Assembly: GCA_949128115.1 (NCBI GenBank)
Contig: OX421965.1
Coordinates: 28,701,681 to 28,765,680, forward strand
Reading direction: 5' to 3'
Length of the DNA stretch: 64,000 bases
DNA from: Anaspis maculata
Taxonomy: Eukaryota; Arthropoda; Insecta; Coleoptera; Scraptiidae
Shown: positions 12,738 through 23,600 of the stretch, piece after piece
How the letters are laid out: each line of letters starts with the position of its first letter
How positions within the stretch are numbered: position 1 is the stretch's first letter
Made by a program: the position numbers and the translations under genes
Notes under the pieces: model-generated
Told to the model about the DNA's origin: nothing
Database searches by the model: none
What the model saw: the letters and a program-made list of their open reading frames with translations, nothing else

Positions 12738-12915
12738 CTTAAGGACGGTGTTGAATTGGTAAAATAAGCGTTGCGAAATCAATCCGTCTGGGTTTATTCC
12801 TTGACGGATGTTTACTCGGATTTTCCCCATTTTGGTCTCTTTCGAAAGCTACAAGGATGTACTTTGGTTCGAACCCATTGGCATTTCCAAAAATCGGAAA
12901 AAAATATTTCTTCCT
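12738..12915. mobile_element. Family A MITE, left-arm copy
   Basis: This matches the left arm at 5332 and 13421 (ggtaaaataagcgttgcgaaatc, then gtttattccttgac and gtactttggtt). The right arm is missing or reduced to ccttaaagg, so the copy is truncated. The bases just after it (12912-12940) are the inverted complement of the flank before 13421. Confidence 0.65.
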
Positions 12916-13420
12916 TAAAGGAGACCACAACACAAAATACAAGTTGGTCTCAAATGGAAGAGTTGAAAAAACTAGAACGATTGCTTGGGTCTTGTAATAT
13001 TACTTAGCTCGTGGCGGGCACTGCGGTCATAATAAGGAACGACAATGACGTCAGAGGGGCAAATTTTCACGGGCTACCTATAGCTACTCACGGGTATACC
13101 TGTACCTGATTCCGTTGCCGATGAGACGACGACGGTTTCAAGCCTGCCATAATTATTACTGATTGTTTAAAGACAATGACGTTTGTCAAAACGACAATAG
13201 CAATATCAAGACCATGGGAACGTGATAGGTGAAAATCGGAGGTGAAAATCTAGGTGGAAACATCTTCCCAAGTGACGTCACGATAATATTTTCAAAACGT
13301 TTTATCGGCTGATCGAACTCGTCTATAAAACTTAGATTTGTTCCGTATACCTACCCTTAAACTACCTTCCCCATGAGTTAGTCAAATAAAATATAGACTC
13401 GATTTTTGTGTTGTGGTCGC

Positions 13421-15153
13421 CTTCAAGGACGAAGTTATATTGGTAAAATAAGCGTTGCGGAATCAATTTCTGTGGGTTTATTCCTTAACAGAATCTGACC
13501 ATTAAGGTCTCTATCGAAAACTACAAGGATGTACTTTGGTCTGAGCTCATTGGCATTTCCCAAAATTGAAAAATATTATTTTTGATCAGGGCCGATTCTG
13601 GCTCGTCGGCCGCCCTTGTGCGAAAAATATTTGGCCGCCCGCCAGCTGTAACCCCACAGCAATTTTCTAACGGGGGCGTCTGGGCTCTCTAGGAATTGCA
13701 CCGCAGGCGATTTTTTCCACTTTTGCGGGCCTACAACCGCCAAAGCCCCCTTCATTTTAAACAAAATTATGAACAATTATTATCTATTTTCCGCTGAGGA
13801 TCAAGGTGCGTCCATGGCCACTTCACTTGAGCATATCCTTTGGCACACTCCATAGGTCGCGGGAGCAAACATCGCGTGCTAAAGATGGGTATATGGTATA
13901 ATGTTATTTTCACTAGTAGGTACTTGTGAATACCGTTTCTTTTAGTTGTAATGAATTGTATAGATGATTTATTGAACAATTGCCACTTGAGCAAAAAAAA
14001 TAATTGTGCTAAACTCAAGATTTGTCTGAGAAATGTTCAAAACAAACGAGTCTCTACAGCGGTACCTTGGCACCTTGTCTGCGCTTGCGCGAGCGTTTTA
14101 TGTTAATTCAACGACGAAAAGGATGCGCATTGCGCAGTTGCCACGTCAGGCATACTTGCAACAATGCCAGGGCGGGTGCCAAGGTGACGGTTATGTTCCC
14201 GCGACCTATAGATGAGTTTTTAGGCACTTATACCAATTCATTGGTAAGTATATTGATTTTGTAGTTGAATAGAATCAGATAAAGCTGTTCAAATAAACTG
14301 GGCAACAATTGAACTGATTCACTAGAAAATTTTGCCTCACTTCAAATGAGAATATCTCAGGTAAAAATGGATCGATTTTGGATATCGTGGTCATGCTGGA
14401 TAGCGTGTTCTTTTGGCTGTAAAATACTTGGATAGTACAGAGGTTGAACAACGTTGAGTGAGCTATACAGGGTGAAAACAGAAAAAGTGCAAAACCGGTC
14501 CACATCATTCAATGCCCTGCTTCTGTGAAAAAGATCCCAGATTTTTTCTGATTGCAGTTCTGGAAAGCAAATATCTCTGAACGGTTCTCGAATTTTGATC
14601 GTAGTGCGGTTTTTTTGAAAGTTGTGAATTTTTTTTGTACTACACCGCATTTTTTCACGCCGATCCGATTTCAATCAGACTATCGGAAATGTTACCAAGA
14701 GATTAAAAGTCTTGCCCTTCCTCAGATACTTATCTGAGAAAGAAGTGTAATATCTATAATAGTTGACGCAGGGCGGCCGCCTCGCCTCCATTCTTGACAA
14801 CCTGTTGTATTTTTTCAGCACTAAAAAATCACAATTTACGCAGGGCGGCTGCCGTTGGTCTTGAAAATCATAACATCAGTTCTTTTTTCGACACTCAATT
14901 TTTCGTTAGAAAAAATTGGCGACTTTTCGCCGCCCTTGAATTTTGGCCGCCCCTGTGCAGGGGCACACCCAGCACACCACTCAGAATCGGCCCTGTTTTT
15001 GATTTCAGGATTATGGGAATGCCAATGGGCTCAAACCAAAGTACATCCTTGTAGCTTTGGAAAGAGACCTAAAAGGTGGGATTTCGTCAAGGAATAAACC
15101 CACAGGGATTGATTTCGCAACGCTGATTTTATCAATTCAACTCCGTTCTTAAG
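13421..15153. mobile_element. Family A palindrome split by a hAT element
   Basis: The left arm (13421-13586) and right arm (15004-15153) are inverted copies of the arms at 5332-5590. Removing the hAT insertion and one copy of its target duplication restores a continuous palindrome of about 310 bp, so family A inserted first. Confidence 0.75.
13587..14995. mobile_element. Non-autonomous hAT element with 8-bp TSD
   Basis: The ends are inverted (CAGGGCCGATTCT..AGAATCGGCCCTG) and the element is bordered by the identical octamer TTTTTGAT at 13579-13586 and 14996-15003, the classic hAT signature. Length is 1409 bp. GC-rich subterminal segments (gccgcccttgtg on the left, gccgcccctgtg on the right) flank an AT-rich centre. 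No transposase is recognisable in any frame; the longest open frames (83 and 105 codons, minus) have no BED or dimerisation motif, so it must have moved with enzyme supplied elsewhere. Confidence 0.85.
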
Positions 15154-17308
15154 AAAAGAAATTTGTTCGATCACTTCGTACTTACGTCCCTGAAAACCCA
15201 TTGCATCATTCAGAGAATCCTCAATCTTCACCGTTGTTAATTGTTAGAAACCCTGTTCAAAATTCAAGTTTTTATTCAACTTCACCAATCAAAATCTGTC
15301 GGGTAAGTAGGTATCTCACTCGATCGCATCCAGGGGAATACCAGGATCACGATTCTGCGTCCCGCAAGTCTGGTGCAATTAAACCCCTTTTCTCTGTGAA
15401 GCCGCTTTAATACTAAGCTTAAGAAACTTTGGAAAAAAATCCGCTGTTCGCTCCATCGATTTCTACGGGCAAAAAGGTGTGAGGATAGATTTTTTCAGGG
15501 GTTTTCTTTGCTGACGACCAGGGAAGAATACTGCATCACTGAAAGTGGAATCACATTTAATGCTGCTCTAATCAGTATGTACCTATATGGTACCTAAGTA
15601 TGTAGGTACTGAAACTGAAGTCCTGGGCGGGAACTATCTACGCCTCTTCTCAGCCATCTGCTATGCCACCGGTGCTATAACTAACGTATCGTGTTCCTCA
15701 ACCCCAAAAACATATGAACTGGAAAGAAAATTTTCTGAATTCTGATTATTGCATTTTTTCCATTTTGCGTTCATAAGAAAGTCATAACAATACGCAAATG
15801 ACGTCATTCGCGTATCGTAAGAGGCTCCATTTCGATACGTATTTTTTTTTATCCCGAATTTTGGCAATTGGCCTTATTCTCTATGCCATTGAAATTGAAA
15901 ATTAAAAATGTTTCGTTTTTCACTCTGGTTTATTTCGGTACGTAAGCATATTAGGCTGGGATCCCAAATATGGATGGAAATTAGACCTGAATCCCTGCCT
16001 GAACTGGCATAGTACGTACTTGTTTACTCAGTCTTAAGATCAATTTCAGCTCTTCAAAATCCCATTTTCAATATTGAAAATTTTCAATGGCATAGAGAAT
16101 AAGACCGATTATCAGCGGGCATGACATCGACATGACAGCACTCACTGACAGAAAAGACAGCTTAGGTGACATCACTTCGCAGAAGGGTTTATTTCAGAAA
16201 AATCCGGTTCATTTCTAATGATAAACTGTGCTCCCACCATCAAGAGCAATTCCCAACAATTGTGTTAACAGAGGCACATATTTCACATTTTTTTATTAAA
16301 AAAAGCATGGAATAGTTGCAAAATATAAAAAATTGTATATAACACACGTTTCATGAGACCTAGGTATTGTTACACTCGTCAATTGAATCACTCGTCGCTT
16401 CGCTCCTCGTGCATCGAAATGACGCGTGTGACAATACGATGTCTTATAAAACTTGTATTATAATATACTATTTTGTGACAGTCTCGTGCCGTTTGATTTT
16501 GAAAATCTATAATCAAAGATGAAGAGTTCAAAACTATTTGTCCATTTTTTGCTTGAATGACTCGATAGTTACCTTCGTTGGAGTTTTTTCTTGTCACTAC
16601 GATAACTCTAGTCCCTAGTTTGCAGAACCTAACGGCGTTATTCACCTTATTCGTAAATGAAATGCATCATGGGAAACGGGTCCCCACAGCGTAGGTAAAG
16701 TAGATAACTACTATATTGCATAGATGTCAGTTCGACTTCTTCCAGTCAAGTGTCGTATTTGAATTTGTCATTACGAGCAGGGATCGTTTACGTTCCAAGT
16801 ACACGCAGCTTTCCGAATTTTCTCTCATCTTCGTTATTTTGTCTTGTTATTGCTGCTGCTGTTGTAACCGGTTATTGTTATCGTTTGTGGCTACTGCTAA
16901 TGTACTGAGTTTGATTTGTTAATCCATGTTGTGAAATACCGACCTACCAATGGTGGGAAGTCGCAATCAGCAAAGGGGTATACAAGGTGCTGTGTACCTG
17001 GCTCACGGACCTAGCTGCAAGTCGGACACAGCCGAAAGTCGAAATGTTTCAATTCACGCGTTCACCAAAGACGAAAGAAGTGAGAGGTCTGGGTAAAGCG
17101 CGTAGAAAAAGGAGTTATGAGAAGGACTCATGCGGATGCCAGCCCACAAAATGCCAAAAGATTTTCGGCGTACACTTCATCACATCGGGGAAGAAAAGAT
17201 ACGAGGATAAACTGCCAAGGTCCGTCGTCTTGCTGGCTTGCACATTGCATCACTTCAGCGTTTCATAAGGGTACATCGCACCATCCAAGTTGATTCAAGC
17301 ACTGGAGA
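15154..17308. other. Intergenic DNA, no gene supported
   Basis: Open frames here are short. The 85-codon frame at 16645-16388 (minus) begins at GTG and has no known motif; the 93-codon + frame at 16987-17268 includes a Lys/Cys-rich stretch (DSCGCQPTKCQK) that I cannot place. The sequence tcactcgtcgcttcgctcctcgtgca near 16389 looks like dispersed repeat DNA. Confidence 0.35.
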
Positions 17309-18853
17309 GCCATCCCTGTTGTAAATGACCCATACAGAAACAATTAAAAACATTTCTATGGGTCTCTACAGGTTTCAATAGAGGTTAGTGTCGCAGGTAT
17401 TCTCCTACAGAATCCCATATAAATACACTCCTATAGGATACCCACAGATTCCCATAGAAAATATCCACGCATGAAATTCTCTATAGGTGAATCCCCATAA
17501 GAATGAAAATGTTTGTGGGCGTGGTTTATACTTGTATTTTTTACAGGAGTGGTATAAACAATTTCATCATACATTTCATCCTCTTGCGATTCTTGGGAAT
17601 CTACTTCACGGGACGCCGGGATTCTGATGCGCTTGCTCTCGCCTACTTCTTGAGCTTCTGATTTGCTTTCTAGAAAAGAAAAACACCAAACCATTTTATA
17701 TCCTTCTGTATCAAGGATTGTTGTTATAACCTACTTCCGACACTAATAATGTATGCTTTATAGTAAGCTCCATCGTCTTCCAAGTCGTTTTTAAATAGTA
17801 CTTTGTACTTCTGATCTGGTTTGTAAATTCGATTGGGTTTGTGGTCCCTGATGTAATCCAGGGGGACTACCTGTTTTAACTTGTCTTTGCAAAATAAAAC
17901 ATATGCGTATGCGTTACACGCCGACGAAGCCATCACTGAAACAAAGAAGTCAAAATTATTAGTGTTTAATGCATGAATTTATAAGTTATTGATGAGTTAT
18001 TGTTGGTTATGTGTAATATGGACTTGTAGCAGTACGCCTACGCCGTTTTTTTTTTGATAATTACCTTTATTTCCTTTGCGAAATGGAGCAGGAGCAGTAG
18101 CACTTTCAATAATTATCTCACTCGAACACAAATCTGAAATCACATACCTACACACAACTGCACACAACAATAAAATGAGCACGAACACCATGGATAACGC
18201 ACACAGTCAAGTAGTCCGACAGCACACTCTGATTCCAGTGGCTCTATGGCCATTGGCCAACGTTGATCCGGAAACCGAAGTTCTCTGCAGGGAACAGCCA
18301 ATGGCAACACAATCAGAACGTGCCTGCCTCGTAAGCGGGAGTTTTGAATATGAATCTGGCCCGTGAAATCTTTGCGCTCGGCCGGGAATGATACGAAAGT
18401 ATTATAATAATTATTATAATAATTTATTGTCGTGTTTCAGGTTTCATATTTGGCTTCAGAGCATGTTTTTTCAATAATTAGGTAGGTATTATCAGTATTA
18501 GGCAGTAGAGGTACATAATACTGAGTTTATTTGTTAGAGACAGTTTCATAACCTAAAATCGAATAAAATATGATGGATTAAGGCTTGAAAGGGAGATCTG
18601 AGTTCTATCGGGAAATACCTATTATTATTTTTTCACTTTTATGGGATATTCCTTATAGGAAGACATTCAATTTAGGAAACCTATAGAAACCCACAGAAAC
18701 CCATACGAAACTAATACGTGGGGAATTCCTTATAGATGTTTTATCAAACCAACCTATAGAAACCCTATGGACCCCACACAAACCAGCACAAACCCACAGG
18801 AACACCCATGGTGTTCTATGTGTTTTCTACGGGTCATTTTTAACAGGGATTCC
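17309..18853. mobile_element. TIR element carrying BEN-like exons, 8-9 bp TSD
   Basis: ACTGGAGA (CACTGGAGA if nine bases are counted) occurs exactly at 17301-17308 and 18854-18861. Between them the ends are imperfect inverted repeats (GCCATCCCTGTT and its counterpart AACAGGGATTCC), followed on both sides by AATGACCC and by many scattered copies of a tatagaaaccc/ccacagaaac motif in the first and last ~200 bp. The 1545-bp interior carries two exons of a BEN-protein-like gene on the minus strand. An 8-9 bp duplication fits hAT, Merlin, P or Mutator-like elements; the ends do not settle which. Confidence 0.7.
17545..17933 (-). pseudogene. BEN-protein-like N-terminal exons inside a transposon
   Basis: Two exons are visible. 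Exon A (17933-17735) starts MASSACNAYAYVLFCKDK and encodes the compact domain that in hemipteran and other insect proteins precedes a DNA-binding BEN domain (VPLDYIRDHKPNRI, YKVLFKNDL, GAYYKAYIISVG). A GTAGGT donor and TTTTCTAG acceptor define a 64-bp intron, after which exon B (from 17669) continues in phase with SKSEAQEVGESKRIRIPAS and an acidic stretch to TTPVKN; a GTAAAA donor there could lead to a further exon. An acceptor (TTTCAG) two bases before the start Met suggests a 5' UTR exon. The BEN domain itself is absent from the element, so the gene is a fragment. The frames are intact, which is odd for a dead copy. The assignment is from remembered family resemblance. Confidence 0.55.
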
Positions 18854-18861
18854 ACTGGAGA

Positions 18862-19289
18862 ATGACATCAGAATGACTGAAGAAACCAAAAATTACAAAC
18901 ACCTGAATAATACCATAGTGATGATAAATATTATTTTGTTTCTATGTCACTGGCGACGGGCGCGCTTTTGTTGTGTTGACATTATAAATAAAGTTGACAT
19001 GAGAAAATCTGGTGCATTTTGGTTTGGGACTCAATCCCCCCAGATATCTCCACTTCAACATATCGTCAAAAGATGGCAGAGGAATTTCGAATAAGGTAGG
19101 GAACCTGATTATCACGTGACCGGCCGGCCGGCGTAAGGGAAGCGCATTCTCGCGAACCGTTTGTTTACTCACAGGCCTCGCGGAGTCAAGGACTGACAGC
19201 TGTCGGCATCGCGGAAGGCCATAGGCGTCCGTCCCAACGGGCTGTAGCTGTCACGAACGTCAGATGTGTTCATTTTGGTACCCAGAGCC
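18862..19289. other. Short intergenic gap
   Basis: No gene or element boundary is supported, apart from a CCGGCCGGCCGG GC box near 19123. Confidence 0.3.
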
Positions 19290-20040
19290 TGTCCAGAGCC
19301 ATTTGTATGTAGTAAATGTGCAGAGCATAAATCCATCACCTGCTGTTGTGTTTGATGGGTACAGCGACCAACCCGCAGCACCAAAGAAGAAGAACAGAGA
19401 CGACGTGCTGCTAGAAAGTCTTGTCCAAGTATGATTTTCGGCGAGCAGACAACAGCAACCGCCTCAGAGGAGTTTTGAAGCAACGATCTAAACAAATTTG
19501 GGTCTATAGACATGCTGAGATTGCTGGGGACACGCTTCGAGCAGAAAGGAGTAGGAGTTAGGCAGGCACCTAACGTTGCCGACTTCGTAATCGTCAATAC
19601 AGCCCTAGAAGTGGCATCATCAGGAAGCACTGCCATCATCGTCGACAACACCGTCTCCACGTAATGCTCATTGCCCTCGCCCATCTCGGTGACCGTGCCC
19701 TCATGCTGCAATCTGACACCAGTAAGATACAGCGCAGATTGCTGATATGGAAGACATTGTTAGCACATGCTGTATCTTGGTGTGACAAGACAAGGGCGTT
19801 GCATGGAAAGGGGAAGAAAAAGACGTACTCCTAAGGCGTAAGGCGAGCACTGCAATTTACAGCAAGTCAAAACATTCGAAGATCTGGAAGACCATGAAGC
19901 ACACCCGAGAAAGTTCGATAAAATTGACTGGTGGGTTCTCATGGTCCAAGGACTCACTGAACCAGAAATCAGCTTCAGGCGAATTTGTTCCCGGTATTTA
20001 TGGTATAAAGTCTACATAGATTGACTGGGCTAGGTGATGT
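19290..20040 (+). pseudogene. Decayed PIN-like repetitive insect gene
   Basis: Reading across frameshifts on the + strand gives ordered landmarks of a large multicopy arthropod protein family that looks like a PIN/FEN-type nuclease fold: AVVFDGYSDQPA (19342-19377), RRRAARKSCPSMIF about 30 codons later, ADFVIVNTALEVASSGSTAIIVD (about 19580-19650), VMLIALAH, and HAVSWCDKTRALHGKGKKK (about 19766-19822). Functional relatives have the acidic motif D-T-D before the VMLIA part and H-A-x-T-G-C-D-T-T; here both are altered (DNTVST, HAVSWCDKT) and the reading frame breaks at least twice, so it cannot encode an active protein. Family membership is from memory. A 180-codon open frame on the opposite strand (19711-19169) is its shadow. 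Confidence 0.55.
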
Positions 20041-20500
20041 GAGACAGAATGACAGCAACAGCACCGGACCCCGCAAATTTCCTGCTTGCTCCGCTCATGG
20101 TCAACTTTGACAAATAGCTGAATTTTATCCCCTCCCATCGGCCCCTAGTAACGGTTGATTGCGTAACCCTTGTACAGCCAAAGCTGTCGATAATCTAGCA
20201 ACCCTAGAATAAGGTCAATACGCTGCTACCTGTTACAAAAAATGCTCTCACTTCCAAAAACTATTTCTGAAACCACATAGAGAGACGGTTGACAAATCAA
20301 GTTTCCGACGGACAAAAATTGCAATACTGACTGTAGGTACACAAACCAAGTTCTTGCACTTCTTGTTGATAATGGCGACATGAAGCCATCTCATCTCTTC
20401 AGGCGAAAAATTAGTATAGGCCATAGTCTGAACTATGAAGATCATTTTAAGCCGATTGCCAGCCTATTGGAGTTCTTTCCTCACTGCCCAACCCCAATTA
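20041..20500. other. Gap downstream of H2.0
   Basis: No coding segment is supported. Two short motifs resembling MITE ends (gataatctagcaaccctag near 20192) occur without visible partners. Confidence 0.3.
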
Positions 20501-20506
20501 TTTATT
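20501..20506 (-). promoter_or_regulatory. Polyadenylation signal for H2.0
   Basis: On the minus strand AATAAA lies 197 bases after the H2.0 stop codon, in AT-rich DNA and at a normal 3' UTR distance. Confidence 0.45.
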
Positions 20507-20660
20507 CCTGACGTGGCTGCAGCTGTACCAATTTTGCCACGTCCTGTTGGTAAAACAACCGCAACTCGAATCGCAACGAAAAAATCCCATCAACAAAATA
20601 ATTTAATATCCTCATTCTTACAAACTGTATGTACAAGAACAACTTCACATTAAGTAGTAG

Positions 20661-20664
20661 CAGC

Positions 20665-20695
<31 letters not shown>

Positions 20696-20700
20696 GCAGC
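20661..20700. repeat. (CAA)n/(GTT)n microsatellite in the H2.0 3' UTR
   Basis: An almost pure CAA run bounded by CAG triplets starts two bases after the stop codon of H2.0 (read as CTG/GTT on the gene strand). If the stop were read through it would encode a homopolymeric Val/Leu/Cys run, so it is untranslated. Confidence 0.85.
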
Positions 20701-20702
20701 AC

Positions 20703-21079
20703 TCAATCGGTTTCCGTGATAGTGTCCACGTCTATGTCCATGTCTTGTTCTTGCTGCGTTGAATCTGCGGTGTTGTTATCACCACCTTTTCCGGCTTCCT
20801 TCGAATGCCTCCACTTCATCCTTCTGTTCTGGAACCACACTTTGACTTGGGCATCCGTCAGCCCCAGAGTCGCCGCCAGTTGCCTCCTGTCCGGTTTCGT
20901 GATGTACTTCTGCAACTGGAACCTCCTCTCCAGACCCTTTCGCTGCAAATTGCTGAAGACGGCCCTGGACCAGGACCTCTTCCGTTTGCCGTTGCTCACG
21001 GTGGTCTGGTGGTGATGAGCGGTGGATGAGGTCAGGACGGGCGACGAAGACGGCGGAGGTGGCACGGGGATGCGAACTG
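20703..21079 (-). CDS. H2.0: H2.0/HLX homeobox gene, homeodomain exon (exon 2)
   Basis: This exon carries a complete homeodomain of the H2.0/HLX class: it begins [17 protein letters not shown], contains [18 protein letters not shown] in helices 1-2, and the recognition helix [16 protein letters not shown] with W48, F49, Q50, N51 and R53. Gln50 predicts binding to TAAT-type sites in the nucleus. Upstream is a Pro/Ser-rich linker and downstream a short acidic tail ending DTITETD. The acceptor TTGCAG at 21080 joins in phase 1 to the exon at 43004; a second AG three bases on gives a NAGNAG choice. In the assembled 246-residue protein the homeodomain is about residues 156-215. Drosophila H2.0 is longer (about 410 residues), so a further exon in the intron or a shorter orthologue are both possible. 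In flies the gene marks visceral mesoderm. Confidence 0.92.
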
Positions 21080-22569
21080 CTGCAACAAAATTGAACGGTT
21101 GAGATAATTGTTTTTATACGAAAAGTGAATATTGTGTACTGGGGCATTCCACCTGATCTCAAAATTCTGAGCAATAACAGGGAAAATTTACAATTACTGA
21201 CGATTGAATTTTGCGCAGGAAAGTTCTGTAAATTTACGATGAGAGTGATGGGACACTATTTCAACAGTTATTGAAACGTGTGAAATTATTCCACGGTAAT
21301 CAGAATTTTTTTCGCCTTCATCAACTGCTTAGTTATCAGCAGGCTTTTTTTCTGTGGAGGCTTTTCCGTCTTAGGTATAACACCGAAGATAACAATGAAG
21401 TACTGTAGATTCACACTTTTCTGGCTGAGTGGGAGGTTTTTCAGTGGAGTTTTAATTCAAAGGCTTTCTCGTTTCATCCCTCTTCTCAGGGCATTACCAG
21501 TGCCGATTCTAACCCGGGACTTTCACCCCCGCCTTCACCTTCAATCCCCAAACCATAACAATCCAGTTATGTATGTTATATATTTAAGTAGTTGATGCGT
21601 CGTAAAACATTTGAGAAAAAACGTTCGGAAGAGAAGTAGGGGCAACGACGATCACAGCCAAATCTCTGTAGGTTACACTACAGTGTGATTGTAATTAATT
21701 GTAGTTTACTCTGTGCATAAAATTCAGAATTCATTATCCTGCTACTAGTAATGTATACAATTATGACTTCTATGCCTAGCACACCTATAGCTTCTCAATC
21801 CAGATTTCGGTCAATTATTGTTGTTTTCTGGCGAGCGTTTATATTTTTAGACTTTTGGGGATTTTACAAGCTCTCTGAAATTGACAGCGATTCTATTTAT
21901 TCAACAAAACACAAAGTTAAATCGCTGTAAATATTTCTTTTCAAATAAACTTTGGACCAGTTTTAATGAACTAGGTAAATCTAGGTAAATAAACCTTGTC
22001 GTAAACGGAATTCGTTTTGCAAGTGAAGTTCCGGACACTCATACAGGCAGATGCCTATAATATCCATCTGATCAACATAACATATTGTTCTACCAATTAT
22101 AATTATGACGTATCAATAGGGTGATTCAAAAATGGCGCATTTCTTTAGGTGTGAGTTGTGGGAAACGTTGACGGAGCACGAGGGAAATACGACACGAAAT
22201 TTGCTCGTTCATTCTTCGCGTTATGAAGAGATGATGTTTGAAAATTCAACTTTCTCATTCTGCATGATTTTGAAGCAAAGCCTTATTACTTGGGAAGAGT
22301 CGTTAGTAGTTTCTGGATCAAAATTTTCTTGCAAGTAAGATTTGAGTTGTATTTTTGAATTTCAAAATTCATTCTTCGCCCCAAAAAGTAGAAACGTAGA
22401 TGGAAAACCGATTTTGAAAATTAAAAAAATTCTTTCAACTTTTTCTTTCCCGACCCCGACCCCTCACCAACATGGAAGGGGAAAATATTGTAGATAATCG
22501 TCTCAAAAGTCTTGAGATTTCACCGGATGTGCCCATTTTGAGGTCCCCCAAAACGATTAAGATCATTTC

Positions 22570-23600
22570 CGGAATGATGTCTGTCTCTGTGTGTGTGTGT
22601 CTGTCTGTGATCCTCCACGATAACTGCCGAACCGTTGACCTTATCGATTTAAAATTTGGTATGCGGACATGGTTTCTCTGTGGAATGGGGCCATTCGTTT
22701 TTGGCTGTCATCCGTCAAGCGGATGTGTCACTATCACCAAATAGCAGAAGCTCTATCTCACGGAACTTGTTTTGCAGTATCTGATTTCAAAGCCATTGAA
22801 GAACTCTATTCAGAACAATTAGAAGTATTGCCCTATCTGTTATCTGTCAAAAAATAAAAAATGTCGCAAGTTCAAAATTAATTAATTAAGTAATTAATTG
22901 TACCATTTAATTATTCAAAATCTATCCAATGGATTGGAACCAACTTTAGCAGGAAGTAGCACAACAAAAGAGTCAAATTAAGTTTACAGTTGCAATTTTC
23001 TACCACCTCACCTTTCAGTCGGACGCTGTGAGTTTTTACAGCCACCAGCCGTTGCCACCCGAGAGGGTCTCTTGCTCTTGTTTTAACCAGGACGACTCGC
23101 TTTTGATGCAGGTTTCCACTCAAAAATTCATTCTTGCTCGGGGATCGACTTTCCACAAAAGATTTCGACTGCTATCAAAAGTAGATTGGACTGGGTGTCG
23201 TGTAGACCCATTTTCAAAATTGAGTAATTGACACGGTTCCGGTTTTCTGACAGTAATTTTCTCAAAATGAAATTTGCACATTCTTTGAATTTGAAAAAAC
23301 TGCAGTACAAACTTCGACATGCGGTGAGTCCCACAAAATATTTATTTTAGGTGCAAACATGCTGGGAATAAAAGTTGAAGAGAAGATTGAAATAACTTAT
23401 CGAACCTACGGTTTTAGAGTTTTTCTCTATGGAAAAACTGCAAATTTTCCAACTTCTCATCCCGTGAGCAGATTCTCACCAATTTTTTTCAAGCAAGAGG
23501 TAACTGGTTTTCGAACATTTTCCAACAATGTTATCCCATTGTTTCAAACAAAAATTTCCATAGGTTCCTGGACACAGGTTGGGAAAGTTTTGGGCTGACA
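22570..23600 (+). repeat. Dispersed repeat family B, copy 1
   Basis: This aligns in direct orientation with 39690-40690: the tgtgtctgtctgt run, accgttgacc/acgttgatcc, tttttggctgtcat/tttttggctttcat, tcacggaacttg, then the blocks around ttgcacattc and the final cccgtgagcagattc. The copies are clearly diverged but colinear over about 1 kb. There is no coding capacity, and no terminal repeat or target duplication was identified, so the class is unknown. Confidence 0.65.

Noticed and set aside
12860..12880. ggttcgaaccc, tRNA T-arm-like
   Set aside because: It is part of family A repeat DNA; no acceptor or anticodon stems around it.
19169..19711. 180-codon minus frame
   Set aside because: No known domain; the opposite strand carries colinear landmarks of the PIN-like family, so it is a shadow.
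20629..21015. 128-codon + frame
   Set aside because: Antisense of the H2.0 homeodomain exon plus microsatellite.
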